DNA of 64,000 nucleotides, taken from positions 26,034,734 to 26,098,733 of the forward strand of contig OY288259.1 of the NCBI GenBank assembly GCA_958450325.1. Direction: 5' to 3'. Source of the stretch: Agrostemma githago (taxonomy: Eukaryota > Streptophyta > Magnoliopsida > Caryophyllales > Caryophyllaceae). The notes beneath the pieces were generated by a model. The model ran no database searches. It saw nothing but the letters and a program-made list of their open reading frames with translations, and was not told the origin of the DNA. How positions within the stretch are numbered: position 1 is the stretch's first letter; every line of letters begins with the position of its first letter. The translations under genes were made by a program, and so were the position numbers. This document shows, one piece after another, positions 11,301 to 22,912 of the stretch.

Positions 11301-13980
11301 CTTATTCAAGGTCACTAAACCCGCAAGAAACTGTACTCTAAGAGGGTATTGGTGAACCCTGTCGTGGATGTGATTCAAAGATGGGACACTGAACCTTAAG
11401 AGTAGGGTACCACATAAGACGGGACGGAAAAGGGTTTAGGGTTGGATTAGACGGACCCACTTCGCGGATCCGCCTAATCCAACCCTAAACCCTTTTCCTT
11501 ATTCAAGGTCACTAAACCCGCAAGAAACTGTACCCTAAGAGGGTATTGGTGAACCCTGTCGTGGATGTGATTCAAAGATGGGACACTGAACCTTAAGAGT
11601 AAGGTACCGCATAAGACGGGACGGAAAAGGGTTATGGGTTGGATTAGGCGGACCCGCTTCGCGGATCCGCCTAATCCAACCCTAAACCCTTTTCCTTATT
11701 CAAGGTCACTAAACCCGCAAGAAACTGTACTCTAAGAGGGTATTGGTGAACCCTGTCGTGGATGTGATTCAAAGATGGGACACTGAACCTTAAGAGTAGG
11801 GTACCACATAAGACGGGACGGAAAAGGGTTTAGGGTTGGATTAGACGGACCCGCTTCGCGGATCCGCCTAATCCAACCCTAAACCCTTTTCCTTATTCAA
11901 GGTCACTAAACCCGCAAAAAACTGTACCCTAAGAGGGTATTGGTGAACCCTGTCGTGGATGTGATTCAAAGATGGGACACTGAATCTTAAGAGTAGGGTA
12001 CCGCATAAGACGGGACGGAAAAGGTTTTAGGGTTGGATTAGGCGGACCCGCTTCGCGGATCCGCCTAATCCAACCCTAAACCCTTTTCCTTATTCAAGGA
12101 CGAAAAAGGGTTATGGGTTGGATTAGGCGGACCAGCTTCGCGGATCCGCCTAATCCAACCCTAAACCCTTTTCCTTATTCAAGGTCACTAAACCCGCAAG
12201 AAACTGTACCCTAAGAGGGTATTGGTGATCCCTGTCGTGGATGTTATTCAAAGATGGGACACTGAACCTTAAGAGTAGGGTACCGCATAAGACGGGACGG
12301 AAAAGGGTTTAGGGTTGGATTAGGCGGACCCGCTTCGCGGATCCGCCTAATCCAACCCTAAACCCTTTTCCTTATTCAAGGTCACTAAACCCGCAAGAAA
12401 CTGTACCCTAACAGGGTATTGGTGAACCCTATCGTGGATGTGATTCAAAGATGGGACACTGAACCTTAAGAGTAGGGTACCGCATAAGACGGGACGGAAA
12501 AGGGTTATGGGTTGGATTAGGCGGACCCGCTTCGCGGATCCGCCTAATCCAACCCTAAACTCTTTTCCTTATTCAAGGTCACTAAACCCGCAAGAAACTG
12601 TACTCTAAGAGGGTATTGGTGAACCCTGTCGTGGATGTGATTCAAAGATGGGACACTGAACCTTAAGAGTAGGGTACCACATAAGACGGGACGGAAAAGG
12701 GTTTAGGGTCGGATTAGACGGACCCGCTTCGCGGATCCGCCTAATCCAACCCTAAACCCTTTTCCTTATTCAAGGTCACTAAACCCGCAAAAAACTGTAC
12801 CCTAAGAGGGTATTGGTGAACCCTGTCGTGGATGTGATTCAAAGATGGGACACTGAACCTTAAGAGTAGGGTACCGCATAAGACGGGACGGAAAAGGTTT
12901 TAGGGTTGGATTAGGCGGACCCGCTTCGCGGATCCGCCTAATCCAACCCTAAACCCTTTTCCTTATTCAAGGACGAAAAAGGGTTATGGGTTGGATTAGG
13001 CGGACCCGCTTCGCGGATCCGCCTAATCCAACCCTAAACCCTTTTCCTTATTCAAGGTCACTAAACCCGCAAGAAACTGTACCCTAAGAGGGTATTGGTG
13101 ATCCCTGTCGTGGATGTTATTCAAAGATGGGACACTGAACCTTAAGAGTAGGGTACCGCATAAGACGGGACGGAAAAGGGTTTAGGGTTGGATTAGGCGG
13201 ACCCGCTTCGCGGATCCGCCTAATCCAACCCTAAACCCTTTTCCTTATTCAAGGTCACTAAACACGCAAGAAACTGTACCCTAACAGGGTATTGGTGAAC
13301 CCTATCGTGGATGTGATTCAAAGATGGGACACTGAACCTTAAGAGTAGGGTACCGCATAAGACGGGACGGAAAAGGGTTATGGGTTGGATTAGGCGGACC
13401 CGCTTCGCGGATCCGCCTAATCCAACCCTAAACTCTTTTCCTTATTCAAGGTCACTAAACCCGCAAGAAACTGTACTCTAAGAGGGTATTGGTGAACCCT
13501 GTCGTGGATGTGATTCAAAGATGGGACACTGAACCTTAAGAGTAGGGTACCACATAAGACGGGACGGAAAAGGGTTTAGGGTTGGATTAGACGGACCCGC
13601 TTCGCGGATCCGCCTAATCCAACCCTAAACCCTTTTCCTTATTCAAGGTCACTAAACCCGCATGAAACTGTACCCTAAAGGGTATTGGTGAACCCTGTCG
13701 TGGATGTGATTCAAAGATGGGACACTGAACCTTAAGAGTAGGGTACCGCATAAGACGGGACGGAAAAGGGTTTAGGGTTGGATTAGGCGGACCCGCTTCG
13801 CGGATCCGCCTAATCCAACCCTAAACCCTTTTCCTTATTCAAGGTCACTAAACCCGCAAGAAACTGTACCCTAAGAGGGTATTGGTGAACCCTGTCGTGG
13901 ATGTGATTCAAAGATGGGACACTGAACCTTAAGAGTAGGGTACCGCATAAGACGGGACGGAAAAGGGTTTAGGGTTGGAT
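5379..13980. repeat. 197-bp satellite array with a telomere-motif hairpin in every unit
   Basis: About 43 head-to-tail units of 196-197 bp, each starting GGTACCGCATAAGACGGG and ending GAACCTTAAGAGTA. Inside each unit is a 30-bp-arm inverted repeat with a 13-base loop. The left arm holds TTTAGGG (or TTATGGG) and the right arm always CCCTAAA. Some units are reduced to an 85-bp hairpin-only form (7054-7138, 7139 onward, 9391 onward, 10743 onward, 12095, 12968). Units differ by a few bases in recurring combinations, so larger blocks have been duplicated. The left edge is cut by the LTR element. The right edge stops inside a left arm, at GGGTTGGAT. No ORF is meaningful here. Confidence 0.97.
7054..7223. 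repeat. hairpin-only 85-bp subunits inside the satellite
   Basis: CAAGGACGG junctions at 7054 and 7139 are exactly 85 bp apart. Each subunit keeps only the hairpin and the TTCCTTATTCAAGG tail and lacks the 112-bp spacer. The same double insertion recurs at 9391 and 10743, and single versions at 12095 and 12968. Confidence 0.9.
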
Positions 13981-14900
13981 TTAGTATCTGTACATTTTCA
14001 GTCTAAGATGTATATAGATGAGTTATGTACAACTAATATAGAATTATGTACAATGATGTCCTCAGATAAATTATGTACAGCTGATATAGAATTATGTACA
14101 GCTGATATAGAAATATGTACAATGATGTCCTCAAATGGGTTATGTACAGCTGATATAGAATTATGTACCTTATATAATGACCCTACGTCCTGTACATAAT
14201 AATGAATACATTGTACATAATTATTTAGGAAGATATACTGTTTGCATTGTGTTTTTTAATTAAAAATATGGTATACATAGTTATGAATACAGTGTATATA
14301 ACTAATTATTTAGTATCTGTACATTTTCAGTCTAAGATGTATATAGATGAGTTATGTACAACTAATATAGAATTATGTACAATGATGTCCTCAGATAAAT
14401 TATGTACAGCTGATATAGAATTATGTATAGCTGATATAGAAATATGTACAATGATGTCCTCAAATGGGTTATGTACAGCTGATATAGAATTATGTCCCTT
14501 ATATAATGACTCTACGTCCTGTACATAATAATGAATACAGTGTACATAATTGTTTAGGAAGATATACTGTTTGCATTGTGTTTTTTAATTAAAAATATGA
14601 TATACATAGTTATGAATACAGTGTATATAACTAATTATTTAGTATCTGTACATTTTCAGTCTAAGATGTATATAGATGAGTTATGTACAACTAATATAGA
14701 ATTATGTACAATGATGTCCTCAGATAAATTATGTACAACTGATATAGAATTATGTACAGCTGATATAGAAATATGTACAATGATGTCCTCAAATGGGTTA
14801 TGTACAGCTGATATAGAATTATGTACCTTATATAATGACCCTACGTCCTGTACATAATAATGAATAAAATGTACATAATTATTTAGGAAGATATACAGTG
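13981..14900. repeat. 329-bp tandem repeat (2.8 copies) built of 21-bp TGTACA units
   Basis: TTAGTATCTGTACATTTTC recurs at 13981, 14310 and 14639, exactly 329 bp apart, with few substitutions. Within each copy a 21-bp unit, TATGTACAGCTGATATAG plus 3 bases, repeats five to seven times. The regular period leaves open frames that look like Cys-rich peptides, which are an artefact of the repeat. Confidence 0.95.
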
Positions 14901-15673
14901 TAAATTTTTACAATCGCAACAAAATTTCTACTTTAAGATGTAACTAGATGAGTTATGTACAACTAATATAGAATTATGTCTAGTGATGTCCTCAGATGGA
15001 TTATGTACAACTGATATCAAAATATCAACATTATTCAGTGACAAATATGTACATCATAAGTTATCAAAATAATTCAGCAGAGAATCAGTACAGAATCTAC
15101 GTAATTCTTGATAATCGATTGTCTACTTGGATCAGCAGGTTCATAATCAGTTTTCTCTAAACGAATTGTTCAGGATTACAATCAAATCTGCAAGTGAAAA
15201 TGACGACAATCAAATCAAGAACAGAAATCGTTGATAATCAAGCATAGAATTCCTTGATAATCAAGAACAAAATTCGTAAAATCAATTCTACGAACGAATT
15301 TACAAAGTGAACAAAATGAAATTTGCAACTTAAGTGATGATAATCGAATGATGAAGATCTGCAATTGAAATGATGAAGACGCTCGATTTTACGAGTGAGC
15401 ACAATTAAATCTGCAAGTAAAAATGATGAAGATCAAACGATGAAGATCTGCAACGGAACTGATGAAGATGATCGAATGATTTGAATGAAAAAATAAACAA
15501 ATTTCTAGAGAGAGAAAGTCGACTAATTCAAAAGGAAAGGAAGGAGATGGCGCGCGTTTGTTTTTGTGCTTAGAATTTTGATCAACCCTGGTCCGTTGAT
15601 CTCAATCAGATCTAACGGCCCAGATGCTGCCTCAACGGTTGCAGGGAGTTAGGCTGCCTCAAAGGATCCCGAA

Positions 15674-15680
<7 letters not shown>
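13981..15680. mobile_element. element A: left-truncated (TA)n-associated element
   Basis: Runs from the satellite junction to a right end reading GGATCCCGAATCTATA before a (TA)n run. Read inward, that end is TATAGATTCGGGATCC, the terminal signature shared with B, C, D and F. It contains the 329-bp tandem repeats (13981-14900), a degenerate further copy (about 14925-15030), and a stretch 15030-15540 with repeated GATGAAGAT and AATCAA phrases but no gene. The left terminus is missing. I read it as a non-autonomous Mutator-like derivative; its class is inference from the shared ends. Confidence 0.55.

Positions 15681-15719
<39 letters not shown>
15676..15719. repeat. (TA)n microsatellite between elements A and B
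   Basis: About 22 TA units separate the outward ends of two elements, both with a TATAGA-type terminus. Confidence 0.9.
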
Positions 15720-15723
<4 letters not shown>

Positions 15724-17280
15724 TAGGATATTTTACCATCCTCAAATTTTGTACAATATACATCTCTTTCCTAGCCACTAGATCTGACTAAATCAAGGGA
15801 TGAGATAAAACCCTACTTTTCCCCTACTTTTTCTTGTTTACGTTTATTTCATCAATCCAAGGGATGAGATACCCTATTTTTTTCCCATTTTTTCTTCTTT
15901 ACGTTTATTTCATCAATTTTTTTTCCTGGTAAAGATTTAATTTTTTATAAACTCTCAATTTCGTTCTTCAAATAACCATCCAAATCAATTTTCACACAAG
16001 ATTAAACTTCAAGGTGAAGCTAATTTCACTCTTTAAATCTCTAATTTCGTTCGTTTTTATTTTTATTTTTTTTATCTTGAGTTTCTATTTTATGCATTTC
16101 AAAATTATAAATTTGTTAGATTTTTGCATATATCTCATTAGTTTTATTGATGTTATTGCTAGTGATCTAATTTTCATTTGATTTTCTTGAGTAAGTTTGG
16201 ATTTGTGTGTTATTCTACATGGTTTGATACATTATTGAAGTAATTTCTGGATTTTTGATTACAAGATTCAAAATTGAAATTATGTATATTGCAATACTTG
16301 AATATAAACAATGAAATACTTGAATATGGACATTGAAATAACTACCCATTATTTCATAGCATGAATTTCTGTTTCTTTGGTATTCCGTACATTATTAACT
16401 ATGAAAGACCCAATTATTTTATTATGCTATTCCTGTTATTCTATACTATTGTTGTATTTATTCTATATTATTCTTGTAGTTATTTTATTATATTAGTTAC
16501 TGTGTTGCATAAGCAGTTATTTTATAGGGTTTTTACAGTTATTCTATCGCATATATGTGATTATTTTATTTCAATTTTTTGTACTCTAACTAACCCCCTC
16601 TTTTTTTTCTTTTTCTTTTTTTGTCTTTCAGTGAGCTTTTTTTACTGGGTGTGCTCTCAATGACATGCAAGATGTTTCATCTCAATACAATGATACGAAT
16701 TATTCTTTACAATAATTGAGTTTCACATTGGACAAACTACGTAAAATCATATAACATTATTCTAAAATGGATTATATTAGAGTTTCAACCCAATTTAATA
16801 ACACGAGTTATTCATCACAATAACCGAGTTTCTACATTGGAATAACTACTTAAAATCAGATAACATTATTATAAAGTTAATTATATTTGAATTTCATCTC
16901 AATACAATAACACAAGTTATTCAATACAATAACTGACTTTCTACATTAGAATCACTACGTATCTACATTGAAATAACTATAAAATAGCTACGTTCTAGAT
17001 ATAGTTACAACAAAACATTATTCTTCAATTGAATAACTACGTATAACCTGATAATATTATTCTCAGTAAACAATTGAGTAGTTAACTATAAAATAATTAT
17101 GTTTTTTCATTAAAATAATCTTGTTTGTACATCAAAATAACTATAAAAATCTGAGAAAAAATTGCTTTGGGGATTTAGAGAGTTTTAATCTTAGCTCTTG
17201 ATCATGTGAGATCCAATGACCACAATTAAAAGGTAAATTGTACCAAATTTGACAAATGTACCAGATCCTGCCTCTATATA
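15716..17280. mobile_element. element B: 1.56-kb non-autonomous element with about 43-bp imperfect TIRs
   Basis: The left end TATAGAATTAGGATATTTTA and the right end, read inward, TATAGAGGCAGGATCTGGTA align as an imperfect terminal inverted repeat. The match continues through a shared TCAAATTT-GTACAAT block. The element is flanked by (TA)n on both sides. No coding region is supported; the longest ORF, near 16361, is T-rich. 16430-16600 carries plus-oriented 22-bp units beginning TTATTNTAT, and 16680-17130 carries the same class in the opposite orientation (AATAAC), so the subterminal repeats are arranged as an inverted pair. Confidence 0.7.
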
Positions 17281-17286
17281 GAATTT

Positions 17287-17287
17287 A

Positions 17288-17343
<56 letters not shown>
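17287..17343. repeat. (TA)n microsatellite between elements B and C
   Basis: A TA run of more than 25 units, interrupted only by TTTATATTTA at its left side, placed directly between two element ends. Confidence 0.9.
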
Positions 17344-17345
<2 letters not shown>

Positions 17346-20300
17346 TTTAGGATCCGGTCCGAACCATAAGTTCGGTCCGAACCGTCCGAAATATATAATA
17401 AACCAAAAAAAAAAACACGCGCAACAAACAATCGATTCATCCCCAACTCCAGTTCATCCCCACGCAATTCAATTCATCCCCAACTCCAGTTCATCAAACA
17501 ATCGATTCATCCCCAACTCCAGTTCATCCCCACGCAATCCGATTCATCTTCATCTCCAGTTCGCTCTTCCCCCAACTCGCTCGTTCTTCGCTCTTCCCCT
17601 CTACTCGCTCGTTTTTCATCCCCAATTCGATTGTTCTTCCCCAATTCGCTTCAAACACAAGTTCAACATCCCCAATTGCTGCTGCGGTATGATTATTTCA
17701 TAGCTTAATCGTTTTGATTATCGTTTTATTGCTGCTGCGGTATGATTATTTCATAGCTTAATCGTTTTGATTATCGTTTTATTGCTGCTGCGGTATAATT
17801 ATTTCATAGCTTAATCGTTTTGATTATCGTTTTATTGCTGCTGGTTTTATTGCTAGTATAATCAGTTGATTTTAGGTTTCTGATTTTGATTATGGAATTT
17901 TTCATGGTATAATCAGTTGATTTTAGGTTTCTGATTTTGATTATGGAATTTTTCATGGTATAATCAGTTGTTTCTGATTTTTTTGTCTGGAGGTGTATTC
18001 ATGAATTATTAGAAGAATTGTGACTGTCATATTTCATTTCTGCTGGTGTTTGATCGTCGCTGGTTTATTATGACGATTTTCATGTTCTGGAGGTACTTCT
18101 ATGTTCATAGCATTTACACTTTCTTTGTTATTATTTTGCCAGATATGGAGAATGTTCTTGCTATTCGACATAACAAAAGAAAAAGAGAAGATGAAGTTGA
18201 TGATGATGGTGTTGATATTCCCATTTTAGGACCACATTTTTTGAAGACAAGGATGTCACCCAAACATCTGGTGACCTTCATTAATAGCAACCCTAGCGAG
18301 AACCAAGTAAATGATATCAAGTCGATGGGTTTTGGGGGTTTGTTGAACCTTAAAACTGATAAAGTTCCAGGGTTGTTGGCACACTGGTTGGTGTCAACCT
18401 TTGACACATGTTCATGTTCTCTTATGGGTGGTCAACTTCCAATAACAGACGAAGATATTCATCTGGCAACGGGTTTGCCTATCGGCCCTAATGAGGTCTT
18501 ATTAGCTACTACTCAAGATAAAAGTGAAGGGTTTCTTGAGGTAAAGAGAAATTTCTTAGGACAATCTGCTAACTCTCCATCAGTTGTTGACCGATCAAAG
18601 TTACTGGAGTTGATAATCAGCCAAAAAGAGGGAGGAGAGGACTTCAAAAGAAATTTCGTTGTATTTGCTGCATCAGACTTCTTAATGGGATCGAAAGGCA
18701 ATGTTGCTAGTCTTCGAATTTTGATGAGTCTACACGATATGTCATTGGTGTCATCATTTAATTGGTGTTATTTGACAAGGAAACACTTAATCGAAGAAAT
18801 TGATTTATGGAAGGAATCTCATAAGTCGAATCCTACTCCTACTTTTGGGGGGCCTATCATGGTTTTGGTTTTTATATATTTGGATAGAGTCGCCTTTAAA
18901 TTTCACACTCATGACAGGTGAGACAATTACACTTCTATAATCTTTACTTACTCTTCTTTTATGCTCTAAATACACTTCTTTAAAATTTCCTCATTACAGG
19001 TTTTTCCCTACGTCATCTTCGTGGACTAAAAAAGTTGTTTCTTCGAGAGTGAATGTTGAGAAAGTTACGGTAAAGGAGCAGTTTTGTCCCGTATTGTGAA
19101 ACCTGCTGTGGATGACCCGACTTTTCAACTCCCTTCCGCCCCCACTACCACAAGCGGCCCTTCTGTTCATGAGGCCAAGGCATCCAAGAAAGACGACGCC
19201 ACTAACTTTTCTTTCCAAAAGCTAGCCGACGCTACTAATTTGCTCACTACTAACAATTCTATGAGGCATTGAGTGAAGCTAAGATTCAGCGTCCCACTTG
19301 CGACGTAGTTCGCCATATAGCTTCGATGGTGGAGTCATTATGCCAACCGATGAAGAATGAAGCGTACGATATCAAGGGGAAGAAGGTAAACAGTGATGAT
19401 GAAAATATCCAGAAGGGTGCTAACGACGATTATAGTGATGAGGTGATGGCTGCTCGACGAGAATTTGAAAAAAGCATATTTGCAAACGACGATGAGTTAT
19501 GGGAAGCAGTCGAGAAGCTAGAAGCTGCTTTTGTGAAACGTCATGCGTCGAGGTCTGGGCCTAAGAAGTTTGAAAATCAAGAAGAGCAAAACAAATCTAA
19601 GATGGTTGATGAGTCTAAAGTCTTAGTAGACTCGAAGGCAGTAGGAAAGCAATGTACATCACTTCGTCGGTCTCCCCGATTCTCATCTTCTCCACAAATT
19701 ACACCTCCTGAACCAGCAGATATCGACTTTTCGCCACCTTCTTTTGAATTGATTAGTTCACAAGATTTGGATGTGCCTACACATGTTGGAAACCCTTCTA
19801 CCTCAAAGACACCAATTGCTTCATTACCTCCAATACCAACACATAGAAACAGGGTCCCAACTGAGGTGTTTAGATCACCTTTCTTAGAGAGGAATGTTCG
19901 AGTTTTTGGTGACTTGAACAAGGTCGAAAAAGAGGTGTTGGAGTTTGCATTGAAGGAGGGATCTGATGACGGGTATGAAAATTTTAATTTCTTTTAATTT
20001 ACAGTTCATTTTGATCCCCATGATTTTTATTTACATGTTCTGTTTTGTATATCCAGTGATATTATTTTCAAATGTGGTGAGCACACTCTTAGTCGTCGTG
20101 ATTTGAAGATAATGACTATGGATGAAAACATTTCTGAACTCGTCCTAAAATCTTGGTGTCTCTTGTTGAATAAGAATGAAAAATTCAAATCTCGGGAATC
20201 GCCCTTGAGATTTTATATGCCTTATTCAACTACTGAGGAGGTAAGTTTTATATGTTTTTATACATACACACTTTTTATTAGCTACTTACATTTATGCACC

Positions 20301-20899
20301 GTAATTGATTGGAATGATTAGGAAGATTATCCATAGTCATACACTAACAATTTGCAATTTGAGCACATCTCAACGAGCTTAGCTTGTTTACTCATTGAGA
20401 AATGGTACTCAGTGTTTAGATCCCGGCAGCATAAAAACTTCACTTGTAACTCCTGACGCACAAAAAAAAAACACAATTAGAGGCATCCTGCTATTTCATT
20501 AGTAAAATTGAACAATTCTCGTGGCGCTCCCTAGAAAGTACTCCATCCCAATATTATTTATATGTCTATTTTTTCCAGGCTACTTTTGATATTGAGGATG
20601 ACTTGAAGGAAGAAAAACTTGTAAGCATCTTAATTAATTGTTTATATTTTTTTATACTTATATATTTTTCTAACTTTTGTTCTCTATATTAGATTTTTGT
20701 CCCAGTTATGTCCCCGAAACCGCATGTATTTTGCTTTAATTTCCTCTCTTCAAAGTTGGAAGTCATCCATATGCATGTGGACAAGTATAGCTCTCTCAAA
20801 TATTCCACTCATGTTAAAAACATGGTACGTAATTCATGTGTGCTAGTCTATCCTTAAAGTCAATCCCGTACGTTGTTCGCGTGTACACTTACACTTATC

Positions 20900-20943
20900 T
20901 AGACTCTACTTACACTTCTTTTAGACTCTACTTGCATTTCTTT
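20900..20943 (+). repeat. intronic 22-bp repeat pair in the element C Ulp1-like gene
   Basis: Two adjacent 22-bp units beginning TAGACTCTACTT lie in intron 5. Two more of the class are at 22131-22174 in intron 11, and a degenerate run fills intron 1 (18918-18999). Confidence 0.85.
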
Positions 20944-22130
20944 CATCCCAATATGTAATTCATTTGTTCCATTTTCTGCAGAGAGACTTTGTTGTTAAAT
21001 GCTTGCAAAAGAAAATACCTTCTATAGAATCAATTTTTTCGCAACGAGTGGAAGATTTTGTGCCAAAATCAAGACTAGGCATTGTTAATGATAAAGGGGT
21101 ATACCTTTTGAGGGTGTTGGAGACATACAAAGGATGGCGAAAAGGTTATTCACTTGGCATACATAATGTAAGATAATTTCTTACTAACTCAATGGTTTTT
21201 AGGGGTTTTTTGGCATATATAATGGGTTTTTTTATGTCATGTGTCATGTGTTTTTTAGGAACATCAGCGCAAGCTTTTTAGCGCGAGGGTGTGCTACCAG
21301 CTTTTAACGTCCAATGATAATTGCTTGAAAGAGAGCATTTTACATGAATCTCATCTAAGGTATTTAATTTTACAATTGTAATTTAATTTATTTTTAGTTT
21401 ACTTGTATATTTTCTTCATTTTTATATTTTCATTTCATGTGTCAGTAAGCAAGATTTGGACATTGCTACACCAACATTGTTTCAATACACCGATGAAGAA
21501 CTTATCGGTTTTGTTATTAATAATTGCAAAGAAAGAGAGTAAGTTATAAGTTTGCCGAAATATTTAAATCACCATTTTTAGTCCATTGAAATATCTTTCA
21601 AGAATATTTCCAACGATTTATTTTCTCAGGTACTTGGATGAGATTCTTGTTGAGACTGAGTGGATGCAAGTCACTTGAAAAGCCTTAAGATCTTTGTCTC
21701 CACGTACTTGGATAATGGATTTGGTAATTACATGATTGAGTGGTTATATTAGATCTAGTTACCCTATTATATCTCCATATTTTCTAAAACATTTTTGTTT
21801 TTCGAAGGTTCTTCACATGTTTGGTGTGATGTCAACACTGAATAGAGTCGATGTTCTCTACTTGCCGACAACATCAAAGGTAACCATTTAGATTTGCTTT
21901 TAAATTATATGTTATGCTTGCACTTTTTGTAACCTTAACATGCTTTAAGTAATGATTGTTTATAAAAATTGTAGTTTGTTCGGGATAAAGTCAAGAGAAA
22001 TGTAAAGAATGTTTGGGGCCCTTTTCTTAAATCTCATTATATGCCAAAGAATGGGAGTGCTATTGACAAGGTAATTAATCACATATTTGTTGAAAGTGTA
22101 ACTACAAAGAATGAGACAATTACACTTACG

Positions 22131-22174
22131 TAGACTCTACTTACGTTTATTTTAGTGTCTACTTACACTTCTTT
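22131..22174 (+). repeat. intronic 22-bp repeat pair, second site
   Basis: Units at 22131-22152 and 22153-22174 share CTACTTAC with those at 20900-20943 and have the same 22-bp length. They end 18 bases before the intron 11 acceptor. Confidence 0.85.
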
Positions 22175-22912
22175 TACACTTCCTTGTTGTAGGTCTTTAT
22201 CACTATCGGCGATGGGGAGCATTGGATTGCAGTTGTATCAGATATCACAATGAAAAAGAATCTTATTTTAGATTCGATGATTTCACCTAACGTCGAAGAT
22301 CTTGCGAAATGGAACACTCTTATAGATAACATCGTATGTTCTTTATTTTTTATTATATCATTATTATTGCATTACTCAATGTGAAATGTTTAAAAGTTGT
22401 TCCATTTGTCTATTCAGATTGGTGGTTGTGAAAGTGCATTTGGTCAAAACAATGGTTACAATAGGCTATCAGGGATGAGTTCATTTCAAAAAGAAATTGT
22501 TGAAGTTCCTCAACAAAAGAATTGGTTAGTTTTAAACTCTTTAATTTATATACTCCGTATCTTTTAGACATCTATTTCTTTACGTTTCACCTACTTCATA
22601 TAAACATCTATTTCTTTGGGACAGTTATGATTGCGGAGTGTATGTTATGAAATTTTTGGAAGCGACTCTAGACAATGAGTTATGGACGGACACTAGGCAC
22701 TTTGATGCTCGATGTTTCCGAGCCTATCGACAAAGTATCATGCTTAGACTATTAAAGTGGGAGAGGAATATAAGAAAGGTAATATTTGGTAATCAATTAT
22801 GTGTTCTTTACCTTTTTTTGGTACACTTTCTTTGCCTTCTAATTACATTCCTAAGCTCCTTGTGACTCTCATTGTATTTGTCTTTCCTTAGGTTGCATTA
22901 AGCTCCTTGTGA

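Larger units (their letters stand above)
18145..22912 (+). pseudogene. Ulp1-like protein with two tandem C48 peptidase modules (broken)
   Basis: Fifteen exons follow by GT/AG sites: 18145-18917, 19000-19972, 20057-20240, 20579-20620, 20693-20824, 20982-21167, 21259-21359, 21446-21538, 21630-21723, 21808-21879, 21975-22070, 22193-22333, 22418-22524, 22625-22778, 22892-22912. Exon 1 is the N-terminal domain shared with the gene at 54250-60277. Exons 4-6 form a first C48 module that keeps only a possible His (KPHVF) and has Lys at the Cys position (NDKGVY, 21093-21095). Exons 12-14 form a second module with His (GEHW, 22220), Asp (ILDS, 22271) and Cys (YDCGVY, 22632-22634) all present. Lesions: frame changes near 19090 and 19250, and TGA at 21676-21678. 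Known: C48 enzymes cleave SUMO-like substrates, and plant MULEs often carry Ulp1-like ORFs. The product's role is unknown. Confidence 0.75.

Noticed and set aside
5379..13980. Interstitial telomere array
   Set aside because: TTTAGGG occurs once per arm inside a complex 197-bp unit, not in tandem heptamers.
5379..13980. CRISPR-like array
   Set aside because: Repeats and spacers are both conserved as one satellite unit; plant context and no cas genes.
13975..14857. Three Cys-rich 74-93-codon ORFs (13975, 14247, 14576)
   Set aside because: They are the translation of the 21-bp and 329-bp DNA repeats; near identity between copies comes from tandem duplication and there is no promoter or leader.
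16361..16663. 100-codon ORF in element B
   Set aside because: T-rich, Phe- and Tyr-dominated frame coinciding with the 22-bp TTATT units; no support as a gene.
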